Source of the DNA: Bacteroidales bacterium
GTDB taxonomy: Bacteria; Bacteroidota; Bacteroidia; Bacteroidales; JAADJA01
Assembly (NCBI GenBank): GCA_021740645.1
Contig: JAIOZL010000012.1
Coordinates: forward strand, 1-64,000
DNA length: 64,000 nucleotides
Direction of reading: 5' to 3'
Below are positions 7,521 to 16,547 of the stretch, piece by piece. Position numbers and translations under genes: made by a program. The notes below the pieces were generated by a model that saw only the letters and a list, made by a program, of their open reading frames with translations, searched no databases and was not told the DNA's origin. Every line of letters starts with the position of its first letter. Position 1 is the first letter of the stretch.

Positions 7521-7551
7521 AAAAAGGGAAGCCATATTCTGACTTCCCTTT
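7521..7551 (-). terminator. Hairpin terminator beside the tRNA remnant
   Basis: The stem AAAGGGAAG (7523-7531) pairs with CTTCCCTTT (7543-7551). On the minus strand the stem is followed by a T-run. It stands in the same relation to the tRNA fragment at 7556-7573 as the terminator at 7684-7717 does to the intact tRNA. Confidence 0.55.
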
Positions 7552-7555
7552 AATC

Positions 7556-7573
7556 TGTGGGAGTTACTGGATT
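7556..7573 (-). other. 18-bp tRNA-Val 3'-end duplicate (putative attachment-site remnant)
   Basis: TGTGGGAGTTACTGGATT is identical to 7724-7741, which covers the acceptor and part of the T-arm at the 3' end of tRNA-Val. The rest of the tRNA is absent here. Duplicated tRNA 3' ends are the usual trace of integrase-mediated insertion. The alternative is a deleted second tRNA-Val copy, since a terminator follows both. Confidence 0.6.
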
Positions 7574-7683
7574 AACTTCGTTGATCCGTTTGGGGGGAGT
7601 CGAGTTAAAAAGCAAGTTCGCTGCACTCACATCAGCTTTTCTTCTTCTGCTTCAGCTTGCAAACAAGTTTGAGCTTCCTCAGA

Positions 7684-7717
7684 AAAAGAAAAGCCTGACA
7701 CATTTGTGTCAGGCTTT
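7684..7717 (-). terminator. Rho-independent terminator of tRNA-Val
   Basis: AAAGCCTGACACA (7690-7702) pairs with TGTGTCAGGCTTT (7705-7717). On the minus strand the hairpin is followed by TTCTTTTTC. It lies 9 nt downstream of the tRNA 3' end. Confidence 0.85.
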
Positions 7718-7725
7718 TTAACTTG

Positions 7726-7800
7726 TGGGAGTTACTGGATTCGAACCAGTGACCCCCTGCTTGTAAGGCAGGTGCTCTGAACCAGCTGAGCTAAACTCCC
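7726..7800 (-). tRNA. tRNA-Val (anticodon TAC)
   Basis: The minus strand folds as a complete 75-nt cloverleaf. The acceptor is GGGAGTT/AACTCCC, the D arm GCTC/GAGC, the anticodon stem CCTGC/GCAGG with loop CTTACAA (anticodon TAC, reading GTA and other Val codons), and the T arm ACTGG-TTCGAAT-CCAGT. The discriminator base is A, and the 3' CCA is not encoded. It is transcribed away from tamL and towards the defence island, with its own terminator at 7684-7717. An 18-bp copy of its 3' end lies at 7556-7573. Confidence 0.97.
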
Positions 7801-7985
7801 AATATCATAATGAACAATTTCCCGTAAATGGGAGTGCAAATATACGGCAATATTTTTTTCATCCAAGAAAAAAATAAAAATTCTAAAGACTTCCCTCTGC
7901 CCTTTAAGCAGTAAGGAATTTTGATTATCAACAATTTTTTACGCACAAAAAATCAAATGATCGGGCAGAGTAATTTCTTTCGTGT

Positions 7986-7993
7986 TACCTTTG
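7986..7993 (+). promoter_or_regulatory. Bacteroidetes -7 box upstream of tamL
   Basis: TACCTTTG fits the TAnnTTTG consensus 25 nt before the chosen start codon. No good TTG box at the usual distance is seen, so strength is uncertain. Confidence 0.45.
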
Positions 7994-8018
7994 TGTTGGA
8001 TTAAACATTTCGGGATAA

Positions 8019-10343
8019 TTGAAAACACAGATTCGGCACTTTTTACCCTTTGTATTTTTAGGATTGATTATCCTGTCATCATGCAGCACCACTAAAAGAC
8101 TAGGTGAAGGTAAATTCCTGCTGGTGAAAAATGAAGTGAAGGTGCTGAATCCCCATAAAGATTTTAGCTCCGGCTCACTCGAAAGCCTGATTCAGCAAAA
8201 ACCAAATACCAAATTTGCCGGGTTATTTCCCATTAAACTCTGGGTGAATGCATGGTTTCCAAAAGGAGGTGAACGGCCTGTGGCACTGGATCTATCCCTG
8301 ATAGAGGAATCGGAACTACAGATGACCCGCTTTTTGAATAACTCAGGCTTCTATAATTCCAAAATAGAGCATAGCATCAAATACAAAAAGAAAAAGGCAA
8401 AAAAAGTCACCTTTAAGGTCCAACTTTCGGAGCCATACAGCTTAAACGAAATAAACTTTAAAATCCCGGATAAAAAAGTTAACGGCATTGTAAAGTCCTC
8501 TAAAAAGGAAAGCCTGTTGAGCAAGAATGCCATTTTTAATTCCTTTGTACTGGATAATGAACGCAGTAGGATAGCCAAAGAATTGAATGAAAGAGGATAC
8601 TATGAATTTACCAGGGATTATATTTTTTATGAAGCAGACAGCGCCCTGGGCAACCGTAAAGTGAACCTTACTGTGAATGTGAGGCAATATAACCCCATGG
8701 GCTCCTCGTCCGAAAGCAAAAGGGAGGAAACGGATCATAAAGTATATTACATTAACGATATTTTTGTGCGGACAAATTATATTGCGTATAGCACAGATAC
8801 GTCGAAATACGATACAGTTACCGACAATCCACAGCGGAAAAACCAGCCTTACCCCTACCGTTTTCAATACATTTTCAAGCCTCCCCTTAAAATCAAACCT
8901 CAGGTGTTATCGCGTTCGCTTTTTTTAGGCAACGATAAACTTTATAATGCTACCGACGCAGCCCAATCCTATCGAAAACTCAATGAGCTGAGAATTTATA
9001 AATATGCGGATCTGAAATTTTATAAATCGGATTACAAATCCACTGAATTTCCGGAAAGGAATTACCTCGACTGCAAAATAAATTTAACACGGAATCCCGT
9101 AAACTCATACTCCATAGAAGCACAGGGCACCAACTCCGGGGGTGATCTTGGGTTGGCCGGTTTTCTTGTTTATCAGAATAAAAATATATTCAGGGGCGCA
9201 GAAGTATTTAACGTGCATTTGAAAGGAGCGATGGAAGCACAGGAAAGCGGGCTGGGAAAAGAGTCAGATCAAAAGACTTTCCTGTTTTTCAATACTTATG
9301 AAGCAGGGATAGAAGCAAGTTTATTTATCCCCAAATTCCTGGCACCGGTCAATGCGGATCTGTTTAGCCGGTATTTCCGGCCAAAAACCACCGTCAACCT
9401 GGGTTACAACTGGCAGGACAGGGTGGAATACAACAGGGTGATCACCAATATTTCGTTTGGCTATGAATGGTCGGAGACAAGAAGGATAAACCACATATTA
9501 TATCCCATCGACATCAACCTGGTTAAAGTAAATACAACACCGGTATTTGATTCTATACTCAGCAATGAATCGCCACGCTATCAGAATCAGTATACCGACC
9601 ACCTGATCGTCGGGCTGCGCTATAGTTATACTTACAACAACCAGGAAATAAACAAACTGAAAAACTTTGTCTATTTCAGGGGAAACCTCGAATCCTCAGG
9701 GAACCTGCTTGACTTATTCGCAGGATTAAACAGCCAGAACTATGAAGGGGATTTTAATAAAGTTTTCGGGATCAGGTATTCGCAATACATTAAATCCAAT
9801 CTTGACTTCCGCTATTACATTATGCTCGACAACAATCATAGCATCGCCTTACGCTCGTATACCGGTGTCGCCATCCCTTACAGCAACTCGGTGGATATTC
9901 CGTTTGAAAAAGGCTATTACGGTGGAGGCGCCAACGGCATTAGGGCCTGGCCGTTGCGCTATCTAGGGCCGGGAGCATACCAGCCCAACGGAAAAAATAT
10001 TGAACGGGTAGGTGATATCATGCTGGAAGCCAACTTTGAATACCGCTTTCCGATTTACAATGTGCTAACCGGGGCCTTGTTTTTTGATATGGGAAACTTA
10101 TGGTTACTGGAAGACAATGGAACTTTCCCCGGAGGGAAATTCAGCTTTGATAAGTTTGCCGGAGAGCTGGCCATGGATGCCGGTTTGGGAATCCGCCTCG
10201 ACTTTAACTATTTTATCTTCAGGATCGATTTTGCCCAACGGATCAAAGACCCGGCACTGGAACCATCCAACCGCTGGGTACCGGGCTCCAAACCTGATTG
10301 GTTTAACCTTATCGTTAACCTGGGCATAGGTTATCCGTTTTAA
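8019..10343 (+). CDS. tamL: BamA/TamA-family outer-membrane lipoprotein TamL
   Basis: A 774-aa lipoprotein of the Omp85/BamA superfamily. The N terminus KTQIRHFLPFVFLGLIILSS followed by Cys is a lipoprotein signal with lipobox ILSSC. POTRA-like alpha/beta repeats follow (for example the segment FLNNSGFYNSKIEHSIKYKK). The C-terminal half, from about residue 370, is a 16-strand-type surface-antigen barrel with GYYGGGANGIRAWPLRYLGP and a terminal aromatic strand ending GIGYPF. In Bacteroidetes the lipidated member of this family is called TamL and acts with TamB in envelope assembly; a tamB gene is not in the window. The start codon is TTG at 8019, because no ATG precedes the signal peptide. The helicase gene begins 11 nt after the stop and is probably co-transcribed. 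Confidence 0.85.
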   Translation: MKTQIRHFLPFVFLGLIILSSCSTTKRLGEGKFLLVKNEVKVLNPHKDFSSGSLESLIQQKPNTKFAGLFPIKLWVNAWFPKGGERPVALDLSLIEESELQMTRFLNNSGFYNSKIEHSIKYKKKKAKKVTFKVQLSEPYSLNEINFKIPDKKVNGIVKSSKKESLLSKNAIFNSFVLDNERSRIAKELNERGYYEFTRDYIFYEADSALGNRKVNLTVNVRQYNPMGSSSESKREETDHKVYYINDIFVRTNYIAYSTDTSKYDTVTDNPQRKNQPYPYRFQYIFKPPLKIKPQVLSRSLFLGNDKLYNATDAAQSYRKLNELRIYKYADLKFYKSDYKSTEFPERNYLDCKINLTRNPVNSYSIEAQGTNSGGDLGLAGFLVYQNKNIFRGAEVFNVHLKGAMEAQESGLGKESDQKTFLFFNTYEAGIEASLFIPKFLAPVNADLFSRYFRPKTTVNLGYNWQDRVEYNRVITNISFGYEWSETRRINHILYPIDINLVKVNTTPVFDSILSNESPRYQNQYTDHLIVGLRYSYTYNNQEINKLKNFVYFRGNLESSGNLLDLFAGLNSQNYEGDFNKVFGIRYSQYIKSNLDFRYYIMLDNNHSIALRSYTGVAIPYSNSVDIPFEKGYYGGGANGIRAWPLRYLGPGAYQPNGKNIERVGDIMLEANFEYRFPIYNVLTGALFFDMGNLWLLEDNGTFPGGKFSFDKFAGELAMDAGLGIRLDFNYFIFRIDFAQRIKDPALEPSNRWVPGSKPDWFNLIVNLGIGYPF

Positions 10344-10354
10344 TTCTCCGGTCC

Positions 10355-11782
10355 ATGGATAAAACTGAATTTGCCCGTCATATTTTTCACCAATTCCCCT
10401 ACCCTCCCACCGAAGGCCAGAAAAGAGTGATCTGGGAAATCAGTAAATTCATCTACCGGAAATCTGAAAAACCCACTTTCCTTTTAAAAGGATATGCCGG
10501 TACGGGTAAAACTACACTGGTGAGCACTTTTGTTAACCATTTGCACCTGAGCGGGCATAGGCATGTATTGCTGGCCCCTACCGGCCGCGCAGCGAAAGTA
10601 CTTTCAGGCTATTCCGGAAAACCATCTTTTACCATCCATAAAAAAATATATATCATTCTTACCGGGAATGATGGTACGGTCCGCTTGTCCCTCGGGCCAA
10701 ACAAATATATAAACGCCGTTTTTTTTGTAGATGAAGCTTCTATGATCCCTGACAGTTCTGCCATGGATTCAGGGATGTTTAGCGGATATAACCTTCTTGA
10801 AAATCTTATAGAATATGTTTTTTCAGGAGAGAACAACAAACTTATCCTGATCGGGGATACAGCCCAGTTACCACCAGTTGGAATTGAGATCAGTCCTGCC
10901 CTGGACCCTGAATATCTGAAAAATAATTTTGTTCTAAGCCTCAGCACATATGAATTGCAGGAGGTGGTAAGGCAATCTGCAGACTCGGGTATACTAACCA
11001 ATGCCACCCGAATAAGGAATAACCTCGATTTTGAAGGAGAATTAAAATTTATTGATGCGGAAGGTTTTTCAGATATTCATGCGATCAATGGAGAATTACT
11101 GGAAGATAAGCTGATCAATGCCTTCCAGGGTAATAATTTACAAAACTCAGTGGTGATTACCCGCTCGAATAAAAGAGCCAACATCTTTAACCAGGAAATT
11201 CGCAACCGGGTTTTGTTCCGTGAAAATGAAATAAGTGTGGGGGACTATTTAATGGTGGTGAAAAACAATTATTACTGGGTAGATAAAAAATCAGGAGCCG
11301 GTTTTATTGCCAATGGCGATATTATTGAAGTTATCAGGATAAACAAACACCATGAGTTGTACGGCTATCGCTTCCTGGAAGCAAGTATCAGGCTAACAGA
11401 TTATCCGGATGAAAACGACCTTAGTGTGATTTTATTCATTGATACCCTTAATCATGATGGGCCTTCGTTAACACAGGAAGAACAAAGGAAGTTGTTTGAG
11501 GAAGTAATGAAAGATTATGAAGATACCCCATTGTGGAGAGATAGAACGGAATTGGTAAAAAACAATCCCTTTTACAACGCCTTGCAGGTAAAATTCGCAT
11601 ATGCTTTAACCTGTCATAAAACACAGGGGGGGCAATGGGAAAATGTGTTTATAGATTTGGGATACCTCACAGAGGAACATATGGATAATTCGTTTTACCG
11701 GTGGCTCTATACCGCCTTTACAAGGGCCACTAAAAATTTATTTCTGATTAATTTTCCGGAAGGATTTTTTATAAAAAATTGA
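10355..11782 (+). CDS. RecD-like ATP-dependent DNA helicase (UvrD-like C terminus)
   Basis: A 475-aa superfamily 1 helicase. Walker A is GYAGTGKTT at about 46-54, Walker B is FFVDEASMI near 125, and motif III is LIGDTAQLPPVG near 166. The C-terminal UvrD_C_2-type motif is ALTCHKTQGGQWENVFIDLG near 420, then YTAFTRATKNLFLI. The order and size match the short RecD/Pif1-like ATPases common in Bacteroidetes and labelled exodeoxyribonuclease V alpha-like. It lacks the long N-terminal region of RecD from RecBCD, so it probably works alone in DNA repair or recombination. It follows tamL with an 11-nt gap. Confidence 0.9.
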   Translation: MDKTEFARHIFHQFPYPPTEGQKRVIWEISKFIYRKSEKPTFLLKGYAGTGKTTLVSTFVNHLHLSGHRHVLLAPTGRAAKVLSGYSGKPSFTIHKKIYIILTGNDGTVRLSLGPNKYINAVFFVDEASMIPDSSAMDSGMFSGYNLLENLIEYVFSGENNKLILIGDTAQLPPVGIEISPALDPEYLKNNFVLSLSTYELQEVVRQSADSGILTNATRIRNNLDFEGELKFIDAEGFSDIHAINGELLEDKLINAFQGNNLQNSVVITRSNKRANIFNQEIRNRVLFRENEISVGDYLMVVKNNYYWVDKKSGAGFIANGDIIEVIRINKHHELYGYRFLEASIRLTDYPDENDLSVILFIDTLNHDGPSLTQEEQRKLFEEVMKDYEDTPLWRDRTELVKNNPFYNALQVKFAYALTCHKTQGGQWENVFIDLGYLTEEHMDNSFYRWLYTAFTRATKNLFLINFPEGFFIKN

Positions 11783-11815
11783 AGCCTGAAAGCAAATAAT
11801 GCTCATCAGGCTTCA
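11780..11815 (+). terminator. Hairpin at the helicase gene end
   Basis: TGAAGCCTGA (11780-11789, overlapping the stop codon) pairs with TCAGGCTTCA (11806-11815). No strong T-run follows, so it is a possible terminator or RNA-stabilising hairpin. Confidence 0.4.
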
Positions 11816-12039
11816 CCCTCTACGCTAATGAAAAATAATTTCATTGCTTAAATGTTTTCAATTTTTATGCCAATCTTCTATTTCGATCTTAATTAACTTA
11901 TAATTAACTATATATAAAAAACATTCCTGCAAGAATTAATTCACAACTATCTGTTTTTAACAAAATGTTTCCAAAATCGGAACACCCTCTCATTTGTTTT
12001 TCCGAAATTTACCGTCGAAATTAAGCAAAAGTCCATTTT

Positions 12040-13308
12040 ATGAAAAAACTTATACTCGTCACGGTCTTATTAATAACAATTAAAACCTTCGCAGGGTTCA
12101 ATAATTATTTTCAGTTGAAAACCCTTCGTATCGATTATATCCATGCGGGTAATTCAGAACAGGAGTTTTATTATCTCGATAATGTAAAAACAGAGCCTTA
12201 CTGGGGTGGTTCTCTCGTCAACCTCATCGATACCTTTAATTATGGGGAATACTTTTTTAAAGTGTTTGATACCGAAAAAGACTCCCTGATCTATTCACGG
12301 GGATACAGCACCTTGTTTGGCGAATGGCAAACCACTCTTGAAGCAAAAAAAACCAGCAGGGGATTTGTAGAGTCGGTGGTTATGCCTTTGCCCAGAAGGA
12401 AGGCTAAAATTATTCTGTACAGCAGGGATAAAAAAGGGCATTTCCAGGAAAGATTCTCTTATGACTTTGATCCGGCAAATTATTTTGTTAGCCCTGAAAA
12501 AACAAATGAATACCCTTATTTTGACGCACATATATCCGGTGGAACAGATACCTGTGTGGATATTGTGATTTTGCCGGAAGGTTATACACAGGAAGAAATG
12601 GGCCTGTTTATCAGTGATTGTATAGACTTTACCGACAAGCTTTTTTCTTTTGAGCCCTACTCGAGCCATAAAGAGCACTTCAATATCAGGGGAGTACTTG
12701 CTCCGTCAAAAGGATCGGGTAGCGATATCCCTGCCGACTCCATCTGGACACAGACCTTACTGGGCACTTCATTTTATACTTTCGATAGTGAACGTTATTG
12801 CATGACATCCGATTATAAAAGTGTTAGGGACCTGGCTGCCAATGCACCCTACGACCAGATATACATTCTGGTGAACGCTGAAAAATATGGCGGAGGAGCC
12901 ATTTACAACTATTATTCAGTAAGCGTAAACAGCAATATACATGCAGCAAAAATATTTATCCATGAATTTGGCCATGGCTTTGCCGGGCTGGGTGACGAAT
13001 ATTACAATTCAGAGGTGGCTTATAGCGATTTTTATCCGATGGATGTACAACCCTGGGAACCAAACTTAACCACCCTGGTTGATTTTGATTCCAAATGGTC
13101 AACCTTGCTTGACGGCTCTGTGCCTGTTCCTACTCCCCCGGATTCTATCTATTTGAACCAAACAGGGGTATTTGAAGGAGGCGGCTATGCATCCAAAGGA
13201 GTATATCGTCCGGCACATGATTGTTTGATGAATACTTTCAGGAAGGATAAATTTTGCGAAGTATGCACTATCTCCATCGAAAAAATGATCCGGTTTTACA
13301 CTCAATAG
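12040..13308 (+). CDS. Secreted M64-family (IgA peptidase) metallopeptidase
   Basis: A 422-aa exported zinc peptidase. The signal peptide is MKKLILVTVLLITIKTFAG. The zinc motif HEFGHGFAGLGDEYY (about 309-323) fits the HExGHxxxxLxDEY signature of family M64, and the preceding TCVDIVILPEGYTQEEM segment is also typical. An N-terminal beta-sandwich-like domain (residues 25-170) precedes the catalytic part. Four Cys near the C terminus (DCLMNTFRKDKFCEVC) are also as in the family. M64 members include IgA-cleaving enzymes, but the natural substrate here cannot be read from the sequence. A 257-nt AT-rich gap with no clear consensus promoter precedes it. No sorting domain is seen at the C terminus. 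Confidence 0.9.
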   Translation: MKKLILVTVLLITIKTFAGFNNYFQLKTLRIDYIHAGNSEQEFYYLDNVKTEPYWGGSLVNLIDTFNYGEYFFKVFDTEKDSLIYSRGYSTLFGEWQTTLEAKKTSRGFVESVVMPLPRRKAKIILYSRDKKGHFQERFSYDFDPANYFVSPEKTNEYPYFDAHISGGTDTCVDIVILPEGYTQEEMGLFISDCIDFTDKLFSFEPYSSHKEHFNIRGVLAPSKGSGSDIPADSIWTQTLLGTSFYTFDSERYCMTSDYKSVRDLAANAPYDQIYILVNAEKYGGGAIYNYYSVSVNSNIHAAKIFIHEFGHGFAGLGDEYYNSEVAYSDFYPMDVQPWEPNLTTLVDFDSKWSTLLDGSVPVPTPPDSIYLNQTGVFEGGGYASKGVYRPAHDCLMNTFRKDKFCEVCTISIEKMIRFYTQ

Positions 13309-13369
13309 AACCTTATTTATTCCATTTATAGAAAACCTGAGATTCTGGTCAGACTATTGGCAATTTTTA

Positions 13370-13399
13370 TTGTTAATCTAATAACAATTTATACTTTTG
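13370..13399 (+). promoter_or_regulatory. Promoter of the ptb-buk operon
   Basis: TTG at 13370-13372 and TACTTTTG at 13392-13399 are separated by 19 nt. This is a full match to the Bacteroidetes primary-sigma promoter, with a leader of about 25 nt before the ptb ATG. Confidence 0.75.
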
Positions 13400-13430
13400 T
13401 CGAAATTTACAGGAACATAATTTAATTAAA

Positions 13431-14327
13431 ATGATCACGAAATTATCAGGAATCACAGATATGGCGAAAGCCAAAAAAAGGAGAAAAATTGCGGTAGCTG
13501 CAGCCGGGGATATCGATGTATTGCAAGCGCTTAAAAATGCGGATGAAGCAGGAATAATTGAACCCATTTTAGTCGGCCAGAAAGAAATCATTGAGAAAAT
13601 TTGTGCCGAAATTGGTTACGACATCAGCAAGTATGAAATCATTGATATAGAAGATAAGTTTGAAGCTTCTTTGCAGGCCAGTCAGTTAATTCGTGAAGGC
13701 AGGGCTCAGATTTTAATGAAAGGCCTGGTTAGCACGGGCCAATTACTGAAAGCAGTGCTGGATAAAAACCAGGGATTGCGCACAGGAAGTGTATTGAGTC
13801 ATGTGGCTGTTTTTGAATCTCCCTATTATCACAAACTTCTCGGTATAACTGATGCTGCAATGAATGTAGCCCCTACTTTCGAGGAAAAAATCCATATTAT
13901 TAACAACGCCGTAAAAGTGTTCCATTTATTGGGTGAACCGAATCCAAAAGTAGCAGTAGTTGGAGCTGTAGAAACCGTGAACCAAAGAATGGAATCTACC
14001 ATGCATGCCGCCACTTTATCGATGATGAATAAAAGGCAACAAATTAAAGGATGTATTATTGATGGCCCCCTTGCACTGGATAATGCGATCTCTAAAAAAG
14101 CCGCTGCGGTTAAAAACATCGACAGCGAGGTGGCCGGCGACGTGGATATAGTAGTTGCCCCTGACATCAACGGCGCAAACTTTTTATATAAAGCCCTTAA
14201 CTTTCTGGGCGGAGCTAAAACGGCAGCTGTGATTATGGGTGCAAAGGTTCCGATTGTACTTACTTCCCGCGCTGATTCGGAGCAAAGCAAATTTATGTCT
14301 ATTTCCCTCGCAGCAGCAATTGGTTAA
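13431..14327 (+). CDS. ptb: Phosphate butyryltransferase
   Basis: A 298-aa cytoplasmic enzyme of the phosphate acetyl/butyryl-transferase family. It converts butyryl-CoA and phosphate to butyryl-phosphate, which the next gene turns into butyrate and ATP. Family motifs visible are LMKGLVSTGQLLKAVLDKNQ, GSVLSHVAVFE, GITDAAMNVAP, and GPLALDNAIS followed by DIVVAPDINGANFLYKAL. The length fits Ptb (about 300 aa), and the pairing with buk separates it from acetate-forming Pta. The upstream Met at 13431 is used; a second Met, at residue 11 (MAKAKKRR), could also be the start. Branched-chain acyl-CoA substrates are also possible for such enzymes. Confidence 0.93.
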   Translation: MITKLSGITDMAKAKKRRKIAVAAAGDIDVLQALKNADEAGIIEPILVGQKEIIEKICAEIGYDISKYEIIDIEDKFEASLQASQLIREGRAQILMKGLVSTGQLLKAVLDKNQGLRTGSVLSHVAVFESPYYHKLLGITDAAMNVAPTFEEKIHIINNAVKVFHLLGEPNPKVAVVGAVETVNQRMESTMHAATLSMMNKRQQIKGCIIDGPLALDNAISKKAAAVKNIDSEVAGDVDIVVAPDINGANFLYKALNFLGGAKTAAVIMGAKVPIVLTSRADSEQSKFMSISLAAAIG

Positions 14328-14384
14328 TTTTCTAAATTTGAATAATTAAATTAGAAAAATCGCAAAGCGAATTGGAATAAATAT

Positions 14385-15464
14385 ATGGACAATCTACCAG
14401 GCATTTTGGCAATCAATCCGGGTTCGACCTCGACCAAAATTGCGGTGTACAAAGGAGAAACGCCCATATTTCTTAAAAATATAAAACACTCCAATTCGGA
14501 TTTAGCCCCTTTTGAAAAAATTACCGACCAGTTTCAATTCAGAAAGAAATTGGTTATGGACCAGATGACGGATGCCGACATTGCCCCTGAATCCCTGAAA
14601 ATAATTATGGGACGGGGAGGATTGCTCAAACCTATACAATCTGGCATATATGAGGTAAACTCGGCCATGTTGAAGGATTTACGGAATAGTCCCTTAGGTG
14701 AACATGCGAGCAATCTTGGAGGCTTGATCGCCCATGATATTGCACTTTCCCTTCCGGGTGCCAGGGCCTATATCGCCAACCCGGTGGTTGTGGATGAAAT
14801 GATTGACCTTGCAAGGTACAGTGGACATCCATACTTTAAGCGTAAATCCATCTTCCATGCTTTGAATCAAAAAGCCGTGGCCCACGAACATGCCAAATCT
14901 ATCCTAAAAAAATACGAAGACTTAAACCTGATCGTTGCCCACCTTGGAGGAGGAATTACGGTAGGAGCACATCGAAAAGGAAAAGTAATAGATGTGAACC
15001 AGGGTTTGGATGGCGAAGGGCCTTTCTCACCCGAAAGATCGGGAACGCTACCCGCTGGTGACCTGGTTCGGTTGTGTTTCAGTGGCAAAATGACCCAAAA
15101 GGAAATTATGTTGATGATAAAAGGCAACGGGGGACTGGCAGCCTATGCCGGCACCAACAGTGCCTATGAGGTGGAGATGAAAGCTTTTGAGGGAGATGAA
15201 AAGTCGAGCCAGCAAATGCAGGCTATGGCGTACCAGGTATCGAAAGATATAGGAGCAGCGGCCACTGTACTGGAAGGGAATGTGGATGGTATATTGATCA
15301 CAGGTGGTGTTGCCAATAGCAAATGGTTTGTCGATTTAATTATTGACCGCGTTAAATTTATAGCTCCTGTTCATGTTTACCCCGGCGAAGATGAAATGCG
15401 TGCTCTCGCCTTTAACGGATTACAGCTTTTGAAGGGTGAAGCTATTTCTAAAATTTACGAATAA
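14385..15464 (+). CDS. buk: Butyrate kinase
   Basis: A 359-aa ASKHA-fold kinase that makes ATP from butyryl-phosphate. Motifs include the phosphate-1 loop GILAINPGSTSTKIAVYKGE at the N terminus, IVAHLGGGITVGAHRKGKVI around 184-203 and the adenosine motif GILITGGVANSKWF near 305. The segment EGPFSPERSGTLPAGDLVRL is characteristic of Buk rather than AckA. It lies 57 nt after ptb and 8 nt before the DUF481 gene, in one transcription unit driven from the promoter at 13370. The window contains no butyryl-CoA synthesis genes. Confidence 0.94.
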   Translation: MDNLPGILAINPGSTSTKIAVYKGETPIFLKNIKHSNSDLAPFEKITDQFQFRKKLVMDQMTDADIAPESLKIIMGRGGLLKPIQSGIYEVNSAMLKDLRNSPLGEHASNLGGLIAHDIALSLPGARAYIANPVVVDEMIDLARYSGHPYFKRKSIFHALNQKAVAHEHAKSILKKYEDLNLIVAHLGGGITVGAHRKGKVIDVNQGLDGEGPFSPERSGTLPAGDLVRLCFSGKMTQKEIMLMIKGNGGLAAYAGTNSAYEVEMKAFEGDEKSSQQMQAMAYQVSKDIGAAATVLEGNVDGILITGGVANSKWFVDLIIDRVKFIAPVHVYPGEDEMRALAFNGLQLLKGEAISKIYE

Positions 15465-15472
15465 AGCAATTT

Positions 15473-16507
15473 ATGATAGTGCCCGGAAATATATATAAAT
15501 TTATTGCTTGCATTCTCCTTACTTTTATTACAATGCAAGGATTTGCAGACAAAACCGATACAGTATATTTATATAACGGCGACAGGATTACAGGCGAAAT
15601 AAAGGGTTTTGGTTATGGCATCATGGACTTCAATACCGATGGGATGGGCACCCTGAATATAGAATTTAAAGAAATCGCCTCATTTTATTCCAACGCTTAC
15701 TTTGATATCAGGCTGTATAACGGATTCAGGTATTTCGGTTCATTCAGAAAGGCAGAGGTCCCAGGGTTTGTGAATATCGTCACCTCCAGCGACTCCATCC
15801 TGAAGCCCCTCGTTGAAATTGTTGAATTTTTACCCATTAAAAGGGTATTTTGGAAAAGGATAAAAGGAGGGGTTGATATCGGCTATAGTTTTACTAAAGC
15901 CAATTCAGTGAGCAGATTGAATTTTACAGGCGATGTGGAATACCGTTATGAAAAGAACTATGCCGGCCTCCACCTAAGCTCAAATTCTACCACACAAGAT
16001 AATAGCAATGCTTCTTCCACGCAGGATTACACCCTGAATATTAATCGTTTTTTTACCGGGAAAAGCTTTGCGGGCATTTATGGGGGTGCACAAAGCAGTA
16101 CGGAACAGGGGATCAACCTCCGTTTGCTTTTGGGTGGGGGTATCGGTTCCAATTTAATTTATACAAATCATCATAAACTTAAGGCTACCATGGGATCGCT
16201 GCTCACCCAGGAATATTCAAAAGACGATTCCATAAGCAGGAACGTGGAAGGTTTGTTACAGCTACAATATAAGATATTTAAGTTTACTAAACCTGAAGTG
16301 AACGTGACCACCAATTTTAACCTTTATCCTAGTTTTACTACCCGCAACAGGTATCGCGTGGAATATGACTTAAAAGCCAAACTGCAAATTATCAGCGACC
16401 TCTATTTCAGCGTATCCCTTTATTATATGTATGATAATAAACCGCTTAATGCTGAAGCTTCGAAAGATGATTATGGGTTGAGTACTGCTATCGGTTATTC
16501 TTTCTGA
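15473..16507 (+). CDS. DUF481-like outer-membrane beta-barrel protein
   Basis: A 344-aa exported protein. It begins with a signal peptide (YKFIACILLTFITMQGFA), then a small domain with TVYLYNGDRITGEIKGFGYG, the SH3-like GD-ITG-I pattern often placed before DUF481. From about residue 125, alternating hydrophobic strands (GGVDIGYSFTKANSVSRLNF to the last strand LSTAIGYSF) form the DUF481 barrel, with a terminal Phe. The function is unknown; E. coli relatives are called YdiY and salt-induced. It starts 8 nt after buk, so co-transcription is likely, although a functional tie is not evident. Confidence 0.75.
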   Translation: MIVPGNIYKFIACILLTFITMQGFADKTDTVYLYNGDRITGEIKGFGYGIMDFNTDGMGTLNIEFKEIASFYSNAYFDIRLYNGFRYFGSFRKAEVPGFVNIVTSSDSILKPLVEIVEFLPIKRVFWKRIKGGVDIGYSFTKANSVSRLNFTGDVEYRYEKNYAGLHLSSNSTTQDNSNASSTQDYTLNINRFFTGKSFAGIYGGAQSSTEQGINLRLLLGGGIGSNLIYTNHHKLKATMGSLLTQEYSKDDSISRNVEGLLQLQYKIFKFTKPEVNVTTNFNLYPSFTTRNRYRVEYDLKAKLQIISDLYFSVSLYYMYDNKPLNAEASKDDYGLSTAIGYSF

Positions 16508-16547
16508 TAAGAGATTATTCCTTTGCTGCAATTAAAAATCTAAGAAC

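Larger units (their letters stand above)
7141..7725. other. Gene-poor junction between the island and tRNA-Val
   Basis: This 585-nt stretch separates the defence island from tRNA-Val. It holds an inverted repeat (7422-7481), two minus-strand hairpin terminators (7521-7551 and 7684-7717) and an 18-bp copy of the tRNA 3' end (7556-7573). An open frame at 7242-7490 (82 codons, plus strand) has no recognisable domain or signal and I do not call it a gene. I see no clear TAnnTTTG box for the island's first gene. Confidence 0.6.
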
